A stretch of DNA of 64,000 nucleotides from Leptothrix cholodnii SP-6. Lineage in GTDB: Bacteria; Pseudomonadota; Gammaproteobacteria; Burkholderiales; Burkholderiaceae_C. Of this stretch, positions 1-8,586 are shown piece after piece; the first letter of the stretch is position 1, and each line of letters starts with the position of its first letter. A model generated the notes under the pieces. The model was given only the letters and a program-made list of their open reading frames with translations. It had not been told where the DNA came from and ran no database searches. The stretch lies in contig NC_010524.1 of assembly GCF_000019785.1 (NCBI RefSeq), positions 3,460,001 through 3,524,000 of the forward strand. Direction: 5' to 3'. Both the position numbers and the translations under genes were made by a program.

Positions 1-751
1 AAGGCGCATGGGCCGCCGCCAGCCGGGCCAGATCGCGCGCCAGCAGTTGCCAGAACACGGCGGCCTCGGCCTGCGCCGGCACGAAGGTGGGCGGCACCTC
101 AAACGCCGCCGCCGCTTCGGGCGAGGCCAGCACCAGGCTGCCGCGCCGCATGCCGTAGGCCGGGTGCGCGCCGCAGCGCCTGCCCAGCACCACGGTGCCG
201 GCCACCAGCCGCGAGGCGAAGCCGTCGCCCGCATCGCCCAGCACGATGGCCGTGCCGCGCCGCATGCGGTCGGCGAAACGCGCGCCGGCGTTGCCGTGCA
301 CCAGCAGCAGGCCGCCACGCATGCCGTCCATGCTGCCGGGCAGGGTCGAGGCGGCGTAGTCGCCCACGTGGCCGGTGATGTGCAGCTCGCCGCCCTGCAT
401 CTCGCAAGCGGCCATCGCGCCGGCATCGCCACGCACGGTGATGACGCCGCCGCGCATCGCGCCGCCCACGCCGTCGCCGGCGGTGCTGTCGATCTCGATG
501 CGCCCGCCGCTCATCTGCCAGCCGATGTGGTCGACGCGGCCCAGGTCGCCGGCCAGTTGCAGCGTCGGCTCGGCGGCGTCGAAGGTGACGATGTCGAACC
601 AGTCGGCCAGCACGCAGAAGTCGCGGCCATGGGCGAGCGGCAGGCGGGCGATCTGCGCCAGGCTGAGCGCGGCCAGTGCCTCGGGCAGCACGCCGCGCAG
701 GTCCAGGCGCAGCCGTGGCGCGTCGCGCAAGGTGAGTCGGATGCCGTTCAT
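1..751 (-). CDS. fhcC: Formyltransferase/hydrolase complex subunit C (FhcC), 3' end outside window
   Basis: The minus-strand frame starts at the ATG at 751 (protein begins MNGIRLTLRD) and stays open to the window edge, giving about 250 residues of an expected ~270. The middle is a run of glycine-rich turns (GGRIEIDSTAGDGVGGAMRG, then GGVITVRGDAGAM and GGELHITGHVGD), the beta-helix repeat pattern of formylmethanofuran dehydrogenase subunit C and the glutamate synthase C-terminal domain. The start overlaps the ftr stop by 4 bases (ATGA), so it is translationally coupled. In bacteria FhcABCD moves the formyl group from formyl-H4MPT to methanofuran and hydrolyses it to formate; FhcC is a structural subunit that also contacts the polyglutamate cofactor. 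Longer frames at 99-860 are out-of-frame shadows. Confidence 0.9.
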   Translation of the reverse strand, partial: MNGIRLTLRDAPRLRLDLRGVLPEALAALSLAQIARLPLAHGRDFCVLADWFDIVTFDAAEPTLQLAGDLGRVDHIGWQMSGGRIEIDSTAGDGVGGAMRGGVITVRGDAGAMAACEMQGGELHITGHVGDYAASTLPGSMDGMRGGLLLVHGNAGARFADRMRRGTAIVLGDAGDGFASRLVAGTVVLGRRCGAHPAYGMRRGSLVLASPEAAAAFEVPPTFVPAQAEAAVFWQLLARDLARLAAAHAP

Positions 752-1695
752 GTCGCGGCCCTCGCCTGCTCGCCCAGCAGCTTGTGCAGGTGGAAGTGAT
801 AAGGCCCGAGCTTGCCGCCGTAGTTGCCCGCCGAGATGCGCAGCAGGCCACCGGCCGCACCCAGCGCGATGCCGGCCTGCATGCCTACGCGCATCGCCTC
901 GCCCACCGCGGCTTCGCTCAGGCCGTCGATCACGATCTCCATCACGCAGCGGGTGCGCGCGTCCAGTTCGCTGTGTTTGACCAGGCCGAGCAGGCCGGGG
1001 CAGAAGGCGTCGTTGGTCGACGCCATCAGGCTCGGGTACTTGCTGCCCACCTTCGAGCCCGAGCGCACCACGCCGCCGGGGAACGGCATGATGACGTCGC
1101 GCAGGCGCTGCATCGCCACCACGGCGGCCTCGGCCGCGGCCAGCGCGGCGTCGGTATCGCGCGCCAGCAGCAGCAGGTTGCCGCCGCCCACGCCCTTGAT
1201 GACCGCGGTGGTTTCCTGCGCGACGAACTCGCCGTCCATCACCGGCACGCGCCAGTAGCGCTGGCCGGCGATGAGCTTGGAGGTCTGCCAGCCGTCGCCG
1301 AAGAAGCGCAGGTTCTTGCCCAGCGGCACGGCTTCACCTTCGGCAATGCCGGAGAAGACGGCGGTGGTCGGGCAGGTCAGCACGCACTGGCCGACCCGCC
1401 GCTCGATCTGCTTGGCCAGCTCCTTGCCGCTCATCGAGAAGATCAGGATCGCGATGCCGGGCCGGCCGTCGGGCGTCTCGTCGGGCGGCAGTTCGCGTTC
1501 GATGCCGGCCTCGCAGCCGCAGGCGATCACCGAGGTGGCGAAGCCGGTGGCGGCCACCGCGGCGTGGCGGGCCCAGGTCGGGTTGTGGGCGGTGATGATC
1601 AGCCGCGTCGCCTTCATCGGGAAGGCTTCGGCAAAGCCGTCGTCGATCACCACGCCGTTGAGTTCGAGCGGCGTTGTTGTCGTGGCCGCGCTCAT
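748..1695 (-). CDS. ftr: Formylmethanofuran--tetrahydromethanopterin N-formyltransferase (Ftr/FhcD)
   Basis: This 315-residue protein (family length ~300-315) transfers the formyl group between H4MPT and methanofuran in the cytoplasmic Fhc complex. The start at 1695 gives MSAATTTTPLELNGVVIDD; the frame runs on upstream to 1935, but that part is arginine-rich and lies inside fhcA, so it is not coding. Family-typical stretches are FAEAFPMKATRLIITA near the N-terminus, FGDGWQTSK in the middle and GLVKHSELDARTRCVMEIVIDG towards the C-terminus. The gene overlaps fhcA upstream and fhcC downstream by 4 bases each. Gene order fhcB-fhcA-ftr-fhcC matches that of methylotrophic proteobacteria. Confidence 0.95.
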   Translation of the reverse strand: MSAATTTTPLELNGVVIDDGFAEAFPMKATRLIITAHNPTWARHAAVAATGFATSVIACGCEAGIERELPPDETPDGRPGIAILIFSMSGKELAKQIERRVGQCVLTCPTTAVFSGIAEGEAVPLGKNLRFFGDGWQTSKLIAGQRYWRVPVMDGEFVAQETTAVIKGVGGGNLLLLARDTDAALAAAEAAVVAMQRLRDVIMPFPGGVVRSGSKVGSKYPSLMASTNDAFCPGLLGLVKHSELDARTRCVMEIVIDGLSEAAVGEAMRVGMQAGIALGAAGGLLRISAGNYGGKLGPYHFHLHKLLGEQARAAT

Positions 1696-3377
1696 GCCGA
1701 CGCTCCCTGGAAACACGCGGTCGGCAGCAGCCGGCCGCCGTGGCAGCACTCGCACAGCTCGTCGCGGTCGATCGCGAGGTGGTCGATGTTGACCGAGCCG
1801 TAACGCGCCAGCCGCTTGCGCAACGTGTGCTGGAAGCTGGTGTCGTAGGCCGGTTCGACAAAGTGCGTGCCGCCGGTCGGCACCGCCGTGATGAGCCCGG
1901 CGCGCGACACCAGCGTGCCGTCCTTGAACACCCACTCGGGCGTGCTGAACATGCGCTCACGGTCGGGGTCGTCGCGGTAGACGGCGATGTCGGCCGCCGC
2001 ACCCACGCCGAGCTGGCCGCGGTCGGCCAGGCCCAGCAAGCGGGCCGGCGCGGCGCGGGTCAGGATCGCGATCTCCTGCAGCGTCAGCTCGCGGGTGATG
2101 GCTTTCAGCGCGCTGTTGGCGGCCACGTCGGGGTGCAGGCGGGCGAGCTGTTCTTCGCGGAAGCTGCGGTCCATCAGCAGGCGGATCAGGTGCGGATAAC
2201 TCGTGAACGGCCCGCCGTTGGGGTGGTCGGTGGTCAGCACCACCTGCCAGGGGTTGCGCACCAGCAGGAACAGCTCCAGCCCGATCGCCCATTGCAGTGC
2301 GTTGACGTAGCTGCTCTCGCGGTAGCGGAACGGCACCACGCCGCAGCCGGCTTCGCATTCGATGTCGGAGCCGATCCACTTGCGCGGGCTGGCGATGCCT
2401 GAATTGGCGTGCTGGCGCATGGTGTCGCCGCTGGCGGTGACGGTCTGGCCGAAGATGATCTGGCCGACGTCGATGCTGATGTTCGGATGCGCGTTGACCG
2501 CCTCGGCCAGCTGCAGCGCGGCGGATGAAAACTTCTTCGGCCCTTCGGTGCCGTAGGCGTGGAACTGCACGTGCGTAAGGTGCGCCGGCAGGCCTTCGAG
2601 CGCGGCGATGGTTTCGAGCGTCGAGGCGATGTTGCCGGCCACGCCCAGGTTGCTGCCGTGGATGTGCAGCGGGTGCGGCACGCCCAGCTGCTGCAGCCCC
2701 TGCGCCAGCGCATGCACCACCTGGCGCGGCGTCACCTGCCAGTGGGTGTGCGCCTCGTCGACATCGAGCTTGCGCTGGTTGAACTTGAAGGCCGAGATGC
2801 CGCCGGGGTTGACCACCTTCACGCCCATCGCCTTGGTGGCGTGCAGCGTCCAGCCGATCAGGTCGCGGATCTGGTCGGGGTGGGCGCCTTCGGCGAGCAT
2901 CTGCAGCAGCAGCTCGTCGTTGCCGAGCATCACGTAGGCGCCGTGGTCGAGGATGGGGGTGTCGCCCATCTCCATGTGGGCGTGGCGCGCGTTGGCCGCC
3001 ACCATCGCCGGCTCGAACGCTGCCGTGTAGCCCATCTGCACGTAGCGGTAGCCGGTGGCCAGCGTGCCGGGCGTGACGTGGCCACACGAGTCGAATTCGA
3101 GCGCATTGCCGGGCCGCCCGCAGGGGTTGGCATCGACGCGGTGGTCCTCGGGCAGCAGCAGGCGCGACAGGTTGACCTTGCCGCCGCCGATGTGGGTGTG
3201 CAGGTCGATGCCGCCGGCCATCACGGTGCAGCCGCTGGCGTCGATGTCTTCGTCGACCGGCTCGCCGGCTTGCAGCGCGACGATGCGGCCATCGCGCCAG
3301 GCGAGGTCGCGCAACTCGCCGTCAATGCCGTGCACCGGGTCGTGCAGCCGGCCGCCGCGCAGTCGGATCGTCGTCAT
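1692..3377 (-). CDS. fhcA: Formyltransferase/hydrolase complex subunit A (FhcA)
   Basis: A 561-residue amidohydrolase-fold protein, full length for the family. It is the hydrolase subunit that releases formate from formylmethanofuran, the last step of H4MPT-linked formaldehyde oxidation. The metal-binding HTH motif sits at residues 60-62 (GGIDLHTHIGGG), followed by family stretches such as GYRYVQMGYTAAFEPAM, HATKAMGVKVVNPGG, PLHIHGSNLG and LTTDHPNGGPF. The ATG start overlaps the fhcB stop and its own stop overlaps the ftr start, both by 4 bases. The metal ligands are assigned by analogy with dihydroorotase-type enzymes. I saw no frameshift or missing block. Confidence 0.96.
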   Translation of the reverse strand: MTTIRLRGGRLHDPVHGIDGELRDLAWRDGRIVALQAGEPVDEDIDASGCTVMAGGIDLHTHIGGGKVNLSRLLLPEDHRVDANPCGRPGNALEFDSCGHVTPGTLATGYRYVQMGYTAAFEPAMVAANARHAHMEMGDTPILDHGAYVMLGNDELLLQMLAEGAHPDQIRDLIGWTLHATKAMGVKVVNPGGISAFKFNQRKLDVDEAHTHWQVTPRQVVHALAQGLQQLGVPHPLHIHGSNLGVAGNIASTLETIAALEGLPAHLTHVQFHAYGTEGPKKFSSAALQLAEAVNAHPNISIDVGQIIFGQTVTASGDTMRQHANSGIASPRKWIGSDIECEAGCGVVPFRYRESSYVNALQWAIGLELFLLVRNPWQVVLTTDHPNGGPFTSYPHLIRLLMDRSFREEQLARLHPDVAANSALKAITRELTLQEIAILTRAAPARLLGLADRGQLGVGAAADIAVYRDDPDRERMFSTPEWVFKDGTLVSRAGLITAVPTGGTHFVEPAYDTSFQHTLRKRLARYGSVNIDHLAIDRDELCECCHGGRLLPTACFQGASA

Positions 3378-4675
3378 GGCAGCACCTCGGCGAGCGACTC
3401 GGGAACGGGTTCTCGCGCGGGTAACTGGCTCAGCAATTGAGTCACCACGTCGGCAACGCCGGGCAGGCTGTCCTCATGTCGGTCAGGCAGGCGATGCAGC
3501 CGCACGAGCACGATGCCGTCGGTGCGGAACAGGTGGCCGCCCGACTGCACACCCGGCGTCGCGACCGGGATGAAGATGGTGTTGCGCTCGTCGCCCAGCT
3601 CGGCGGCGAGTGACGGCAGGCCGAGCACGATGCGCGGCAGGCCCGGCGTGGCGGGTGGTGGCATGCCGGGGAATGCGGCCACCCACAGCAGCAGGTCGAC
3701 CGCTTCGTCGGCCAGCAGGCGGGCGGCGTCGAAACGCAGCGGATCGTGTTCGAGCCCGCGCGGGCCGACCCGCGTGCGCAGCGGCAGGCCCGACAGCCAC
3801 GTGTGCACGGCCTGCGCGGTCAACGCACCCTGCCCGCCGCCGAGCGGGAAACCCGCCGCGCGGGTGCGCTGGTTGAGTCGGCCGACCAGCTGGTGCAGGC
3901 GCTCGATCAGCAGGCCGGCGTGGGCGCCGAGCTGGGCGGGTTCCCACATCAGCACGGCGTAGGTGGCCGCTCGCAGCCGCGCGGCCAGATCGGCCAAGGC
4001 CGGCGCTGCGGTGCCAGGCAGCGGCCGGTTGTCGACCAGCAGGTGCAGGCAGGCAAGTGTGTCGGCCAGATCACCCTGCAGCGGCACTTGCAGCACGGGC
4101 AGGCGGTGCGCGCCGATCTCGACCTCGGTCTGGCTGATGCCAGGCTCGCCGACGAACACCAGCACCGGCGCCTGCTCGCGCTCTTCGAGCACCCGGTGCA
4201 GCAGCCGCGGCGCGCGCTCGGGCGCCCAGCTGCCGACCATCACGATCAGGTCGGCGCGCTCGCGTACCTCGGCCAGCGTGGTGGTGTAGCCGCCGCGGTC
4301 CTGCAGCGCGCGCAGGGCCTGGCTCATGGCTTCGCCGCCGGCGGCGTCGCTGATCGCACCGGTGGCGCAGGCCAGCCGGTAGAGCGCGCGGGCGCCGGCC
4401 ACGTCGGTGCCCCAGCCGCCGAGCAAGGGCTGGCGGCTGGCAGACAGCAGTTTGGCGGCGGCGGCGAGGGCGGCGTTCAGCGACACGTTGTGGCCGTTGA
4501 GACGCGGGTGGCTCGGCATCGACGCGGTCGCGGCCAGGCCGGCACGCGCGAGAGCGCAGTCGGGCGCGCTGGCGTTCTGGTCGTCGCACAGCAGGGGGCA
4601 GAACGGGCAGGTCCAGACCGAACTCGCCGAGGTCGGCGTCGACGCAGCCGGCGATGGGGCATTCGTGGGGCTCAT
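3374..4675 (-). CDS. fhcB: Formyltransferase/hydrolase complex subunit B (FhcB)
   Basis: A 433-residue homologue of the molybdopterin-type subunit B of formylmethanofuran dehydrogenase. The N-terminus carries CPFCPLLC (Cys23, 26 and 30), which resembles the iron-sulfur motif of the archaeal enzyme. Later stretches such as LLGGWGTDVAGARALYRLA and ERNTIFIPVATPGVQSGG fit the family. In bacteria the complex works without formate dehydrogenase activity and FhcB is thought to be mostly structural; whether a cluster is bound here cannot be told from sequence. It is the first gene of the fhcBA-ftr-fhcC run. The 289 bases upstream (4676-4964) hold no gene and probably its promoter, but no clear boxes were seen. 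Confidence 0.92.
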   Translation of the reverse strand: MSPTNAPSPAASTPTSASSVWTCPFCPLLCDDQNASAPDCALARAGLAATASMPSHPRLNGHNVSLNAALAAAAKLLSASRQPLLGGWGTDVAGARALYRLACATGAISDAAGGEAMSQALRALQDRGGYTTTLAEVRERADLIVMVGSWAPERAPRLLHRVLEEREQAPVLVFVGEPGISQTEVEIGAHRLPVLQVPLQGDLADTLACLHLLVDNRPLPGTAAPALADLAARLRAATYAVLMWEPAQLGAHAGLLIERLHQLVGRLNQRTRAAGFPLGGGQGALTAQAVHTWLSGLPLRTRVGPRGLEHDPLRFDAARLLADEAVDLLLWVAAFPGMPPPATPGLPRIVLGLPSLAAELGDERNTIFIPVATPGVQSGGHLFRTDGIVLVRLHRLPDRHEDSLPGVADVVTQLLSQLPAREPVPESLAEVLP

Positions 4676-4964
4676 GAAACCCTGTCAAGGCAAACCGCGT
4701 GCCATCGCGCATCTGCCCACCCAGGCGCCTGAAACCGGCCCACCGGGGCGCTACAGAGACAGGCTGTATCCGCGAGGCCGCCGGCCGCCGCGACACAGCG
4801 CCACACAGTGTGCCGTTCCCGGGCCGCCGAAACGGCAACCCGAGGGCGATCGCGGGCGCGATCCATCCCCCAGGGCAGTGCCCGGGATGGCACGAAAACT
4901 GATTGCGCGATTGAGCATGCGCAAGCCCTTTTCACCTTGTGGCCATGGCCGAGCGGCGTGCCGC

Positions 4965-5723
4965 TCAGCCGGCAGCACCCCGCTCGCGCGAGGCAGACGC
5001 GTCGGACGCGGCCAGGCGGCCGTCATGCAGCGCACTCGCCACCAGCCACGCCTGGGCGCCGGCCGCGGCGGCGTGCCGCAGGTCAGCCGCATCACGCACC
5101 CCGCCGGCGCCGATGAACTGCGTGTGCGGCGAGCGCAGCCGCAGCGCGGCCAGGGTGTCGAGATCGGGCCCGGCCTGGGCGCCGACCCGTTCGAGCGTCA
5201 TCACGATCACGCGCTGCGGCCAGGCGTCGGGGCGCTCCCAGCAGCCGGCGGCATCAAGGCGCTGGCCGTCGCGGCGGTCGAGCGAGAGGATAGCGCGCGC
5301 GCCGATCGCGTCACGGGTCACAACCTCGGGCGCAAAACACGCGGCCAGCGCCTGCGCGTCACGCAGCGATTCGCTTGCGAACACCGGGTCGATCGCGGCG
5401 GCCTCGGCCGGGTCGAGCTGATCCAGCACGGCGCTCGCGGCGGCCCGGTCGGCAAAACCGGCGTCGAGCCAGATGCGCAATCCGGGCAGGCCGGCGAGCA
5501 GCTCGCGCAGCACCGCGTGCTGCACGGCGCCGCCTTGCAGCGCGTCGAGATCGGCAACGTAGAGCACGCCGCTGCTGGTGTGGCGGCGCAGCGCACGCGC
5601 CATCGCGAGTGGATCGCTGCCCTCGCACAGCATCGACTGCATGGGCAGATAAGCGCTGCGCTGGCCGCGCACGGCACGCACCACCTGGCCGCCCATCAGG
5701 TCGAGCACCGGAATCAAGTCCAT
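4965..5723 (-). CDS. HisA-like (beta/alpha)8-barrel protein of the H4MPT/methanofuran cluster
   Basis: A 252-residue protein with the fold signature of HisA/HisF (start MDLIPVLDLMGGQVVRAVRG; C-terminal phosphate-binding loops FIGAGGVRDAADL and GAQAWLVASALHDG). It sits between fhcB and three methanofuran genes rather than in a histidine operon, and proteins of this type recur in methylotroph C1 clusters. The likely role is therefore in methanofuran or H4MPT biosynthesis, acting on a sugar- or furan-phosphate; the reaction is not established here. The start ATG at 5723 is 54 bases from the divergent ATP-grasp gene, so promoters in both directions must lie in that short gap. True HisA is unlikely given the context and divergence. 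Confidence 0.75.
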   Translation of the reverse strand: MDLIPVLDLMGGQVVRAVRGQRSAYLPMQSMLCEGSDPLAMARALRRHTSSGVLYVADLDALQGGAVQHAVLRELLAGLPGLRIWLDAGFADRAAASAVLDQLDPAEAAAIDPVFASESLRDAQALAACFAPEVVTRDAIGARAILSLDRRDGQRLDAAGCWERPDAWPQRVIVMTLERVGAQAGPDLDTLAALRLRSPHTQFIGAGGVRDAADLRHAAAAGAQAWLVASALHDGRLAASDASASRERGAAG

Positions 5724-5777
5724 CGTCCGTCCCCCTCACAATGATCCGCAACACTGCGCCGCCCGGTGCCGCCCAAG

Positions 5778-6809
5778 ATGAAGACGATACTGGTTTACGA
5801 GTTCCTCAGCGCCGGCGGCCTGGCGGGCGAGCCGGCCGAGGCCGAGCTGATGCCGCTGGGCGTGTCGATGCGCGACGCGATGGCGCGTGACCTGCTGCAG
5901 CTGGGCGCCGAACACGTCGGCCACGTCACGCTGGCCGACTGCAGTGCCGCCCCGGCCGACGCACTGCGGCAGGCGCTGGCCGACGAAGGCGGCACCGATG
6001 CGCGCCTGCACAGTCAACGCGCCCGCGCGGGCCAGAGCCCGCTCGATTTCCTGGCCGAACAGGCGGCGCTGCACGACCACGTCTGGGTGGTGGCACCGGA
6101 AACCGCCGGCCTGCTGCAGCAGTGCCAGGCCGCGGTGGGCGACACCCGCTGGCTCGGCAGCGACGCCCAGGCGCTGCGCATCGCCGCCAGCAAGACACAG
6201 ACGCTGGCCCGCCTGGCCGCGCGCGGCGTGACCACGCCGCTCGACTTCGCCGGCCCCGGCCAGGCGCAGCGCTGGGTCGTCAAGCCCGACGACGGCGCCG
6301 GGGCGGTCGACACCCGGGTGTTCGACGACCTGGCCGCCGCGCGGGCCGACGCGCAGCGCCGCCAGGACGCCGGCCAGGCCGTGACGCTGCAGCCCTGGGT
6401 GGAGGGCAAGGCGATGAGCCTGTCGATGATGTGCGGCACGCGTGGACGCGGCGGCCTGCCGCAGGCCGAGCTGCTGAGCCTGAACCGCCAGCGCATCGGC
6501 GTGGCGGCCGACGGCCAGGTGCGCTTCGACGGCGTGCACCGCATCAGCACCGACCCCGCCGACCCGCGCTGGCCGCAGCTGCAGGCGCTGGCCGACACGG
6601 TGCTGCAGGCGCTGCCGGGGCTGCGCGGTTTTGTCGGCATCGACCTGGTCTGCCATCCGCAGCGCGGGCCGGTGGTGATCGAGGTGAACGCGCGCGTCAG
6701 CTGCGCCTATGTCGGCCTGTCGGTGGCGCTCGGTCGCAACCTGGCGGCGCTGACGCTGGGGCTGCGGTCGCGCCGGGCCAATCACGGAGCCGTGCATGTC
6801 GGGCGCTGA
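5778..6809 (+). CDS. ATP-grasp ligase, MfnD-like (tyramine--glutamate ligase family)
   Basis: A 343-residue ATP-grasp protein starting MKTILVYEFLSAGG at the ATG at 5778; a GTG at 5766 in the same frame would add four residues. ATP-binding features include RWVVKPDDGAGAVDT and, near the C-terminus, GFVGIDLVCHPQRGPVVIEVNARVS, which supplies the metal-binding Glu and Asn of the grasp. In archaea MfnD joins glutamate to tyramine early in methanofuran synthesis; bacterial homologues lie in C1 clusters as here. It overlaps the next gene by 14 bases, and the three genes 5778-8540 form one operon. The exact amine substrate in this bacterium is inferred from archaeal work. Confidence 0.8.
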   Translation: MKTILVYEFLSAGGLAGEPAEAELMPLGVSMRDAMARDLLQLGAEHVGHVTLADCSAAPADALRQALADEGGTDARLHSQRARAGQSPLDFLAEQAALHDHVWVVAPETAGLLQQCQAAVGDTRWLGSDAQALRIAASKTQTLARLAARGVTTPLDFAGPGQAQRWVVKPDDGAGAVDTRVFDDLAAARADAQRRQDAGQAVTLQPWVEGKAMSLSMMCGTRGRGGLPQAELLSLNRQRIGVAADGQVRFDGVHRISTDPADPRWPQLQALADTVLQALPGLRGFVGIDLVCHPQRGPVVIEVNARVSCAYVGLSVALGRNLAALTLGLRSRRANHGAVHVGR

Positions 6810-7947
6810 ATTCGACGTCGGTTCCGACACCGACACGGTGATCGGCTGGGACATCGGCGGCGCCCACGTCAAGGCCTGCCTGCGGGTCGACGGCGCGGTG
6901 CGCGACGTGGCGCAATGGGCCTGCCCGCTGTGGCAGGGGCTGCAGCACCTCGACGCCGCGCTGGCCGATGCGCAGCGGCGCTGGCCGCAATGGCTGGGCT
7001 CGGCGGCTCACGCCGTCACGATGACCGGCGAGATGGTCGACCTGTTCACCGACCGCGAAGACGGCGTGCGCCGCATCAGCGCGCTGCTGGCACAGCGCTT
7101 GGGCGGGCCGGTGTGGATCTACGCCGGCCCGGGCCAGTGGGTGGCGCCGGCCGATGCCGCGGCGCACTGGCCGCAGATCGCCTCGGCCAACTGGCGCGCC
7201 ACCGCGCAGCACGCCGCCGCGGTGCTGGGGCGCGGGCTGCTGATCGACATCGGCAGCACCACCACCGACCTGATCGCCTTCGACCGCGGCCAGGTGCTCG
7301 GCAACAGCGTGAGCGACCGCCACCGCCTGGCCAGCGGCGAGCTGGTCTACCAGGGCGTGGTGCGCACGCCGCTGTGCGCGCTGGCGCCGCGCATCGTGCT
7401 GCAGGGCGAGGTGCTCAACGTGATGAACGAGTTCTTCGCCACCACGGCGGATGTCTACCGCCTGAGCGGCGAACTCGACCCGGCGCACGACCTCTACCCG
7501 AGCGCCGACAACGCCGACAAGGGCCTGCCCGCCACGCGCGCCCGGCTGGCGCGCATGGTCGGCTGCGACGTGCGCGATGCCAGCGCGGCCGAGTGGCTCG
7601 CCTTTGCCCACGCCTGGCGCGCCGCGCAGCTCGACGAGCTGGCCGGCCAGGCGCTGCGGGTGCTGCAGCGCCACGACCTCGATCCCGCCGGACTGCGCGT
7701 GGTGGCGGCGGGCTGCGGTGCTTTCCTGGTGCCCGAGTTGATGGCGCTCATCCGGCGGCGTGGTGGCCACCACGAAACGCGCGAAAGCGTGAACGACTGC
7801 ATCGACTACGGCCACGCGGTGGCGCGCATCGAAGCCGGCGCGGGCCACGATGAGCGCGCCCGCTGGGCCCGGGTCTGCGCCCCGAGCGTGGCGGTCGCCA
7901 CGCTGTACCGGCCAGGCCGGCAACCGAAGTCACCCGAGGTGCGCTGA
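6796..7947 (+). CDS. Hydantoinase/actin-like 'H4MPT-linked C1 transfer pathway' protein, MfnF-like
   Basis: A 383-residue protein of the hydantoinase A/oxoprolinase-like, ASKHA-fold family. Two phosphate-loop-like elements are visible: IGWDIGGAHVKAC near residue 17 and LLIDIGSTTTDLIAF near residue 150, with AAGCGAFLVPEL towards the end. Archaeal MfnF couples the aminomethylfuran unit to tyramine-glutamate in methanofuran synthesis. The start ATG at 6796 overlaps the upstream ligase by 14 bases and the stop overlaps the next start (TGATG), which argues for stoichiometric expression. The role is assigned by family and neighbourhood. The C-terminal ~30 residues are Ala/Arg/Pro-rich and not obviously conserved. 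Confidence 0.8.
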   Translation: MSGAEFDVGSDTDTVIGWDIGGAHVKACLRVDGAVRDVAQWACPLWQGLQHLDAALADAQRRWPQWLGSAAHAVTMTGEMVDLFTDREDGVRRISALLAQRLGGPVWIYAGPGQWVAPADAAAHWPQIASANWRATAQHAAAVLGRGLLIDIGSTTTDLIAFDRGQVLGNSVSDRHRLASGELVYQGVVRTPLCALAPRIVLQGEVLNVMNEFFATTADVYRLSGELDPAHDLYPSADNADKGLPATRARLARMVGCDVRDASAAEWLAFAHAWRAAQLDELAGQALRVLQRHDLDPAGLRVVAAGCGAFLVPELMALIRRRGGHHETRESVNDCIDYGHAVARIEAGAGHDERARWARVCAPSVAVATLYRPGRQPKSPEVR

Positions 7948-8540
7948 TGTGGGTCGTCAAACTCGGAGGCAGCCTGTGCACCGATGCGCTGCTGCCCGAC
8001 TGGCTGGCGCTGCTGGGCCAGCTCGGCGGTGGCCGCGTGGCACTGGTGTGCGGCGGCGGCACGCTGGCCGACGAGGTGCGCAGCCTGCAGGGCCGCTGGC
8101 AGGTGGGCGACCTGAGCGCACACAACATGGCGGTGCTGGCGATGGTGCAGAACGCCTACCTGCTGCACGGCCTGAACCCGGCCCTGCAGCCGGTCTGCCG
8201 CGAGGTCGACGTGCTGCCCACGCTGCGCCGCGGCGGCGTGGCGCTGTGGATGCCGCTGGAGCTGCTGCGCGACCAGTGCGACGCCACCACCAACTGGGAC
8301 GTCACCTCCGACAGCATCGCGCTGGGCCTGGCGCAGCGCCTGAACGCCGAGCGGCTGGTGGTGATCAAGAGCTGCCAGGTCGACGAGCAGTTGAGCCTCG
8401 AAGCCCTGGTGGCGCACGAGGTGCTCGACCGCAACTTCGCCGCCCAGGCGCGCCAGTCCGGCATGCCGATCGACCTGCTGAGCCGCGAACAGGGTGGCGA
8501 GATGAAGTCGCTGCTGCTGCAAGGCTGCCGGGCGCATTGA
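7947..8540 (+). CDS. Amino-acid-kinase family protein, MfnE-like
   Basis: A 197-residue small member of the amino acid kinase superfamily. It begins MWVVKLGGSLCTDALLPDW, with the Lys-Gly-Gly-Ser nucleotide-binding start of the fold, followed by RVALVCGGGTLADEVR and then NWDVTSDSIALGLAQRL, the conserved Asp-Ser region. Archaeal MfnE phosphorylates aminomethylfuran phosphate to the diphosphate used by MfnF, and the direct upstream overlap with the MfnF-like gene supports that pairing. The start ATG shares a base with the upstream stop. A small hairpin (GGCGG, GCAA, CCGCC at 8547-8560) follows, before the convergent mfnB-like gene. Confidence 0.78.
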   Translation: MWVVKLGGSLCTDALLPDWLALLGQLGGGRVALVCGGGTLADEVRSLQGRWQVGDLSAHNMAVLAMVQNAYLLHGLNPALQPVCREVDVLPTLRRGGVALWMPLELLRDQCDATTNWDVTSDSIALGLAQRLNAERLVVIKSCQVDEQLSLEALVAHEVLDRNFAAQARQSGMPIDLLSREQGGEMKSLLLQGCRAH

Positions 8541-8586
8541 GCGCAAGGCGGGCAACCGCCCCGACGCGGCACGGCTGACCGGCACC

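Noticed and set aside
99..860. Frame overlapping fhcC and ftr on the minus strand
   Set aside because: Out of frame with both genes and almost entirely Arg/Ala; the true fhcC frame starts at 751.
1696..1935. N-terminal extension of Ftr
   Set aside because: The added 80 residues are arginine-rich and lie inside fhcA; the ATG at 1695 couples to the fhcA stop.
4965..5723. Histidine biosynthesis gene hisA
   Set aside because: No other his genes are near, the sequence is divergent, and it sits in a methanofuran/H4MPT cluster.
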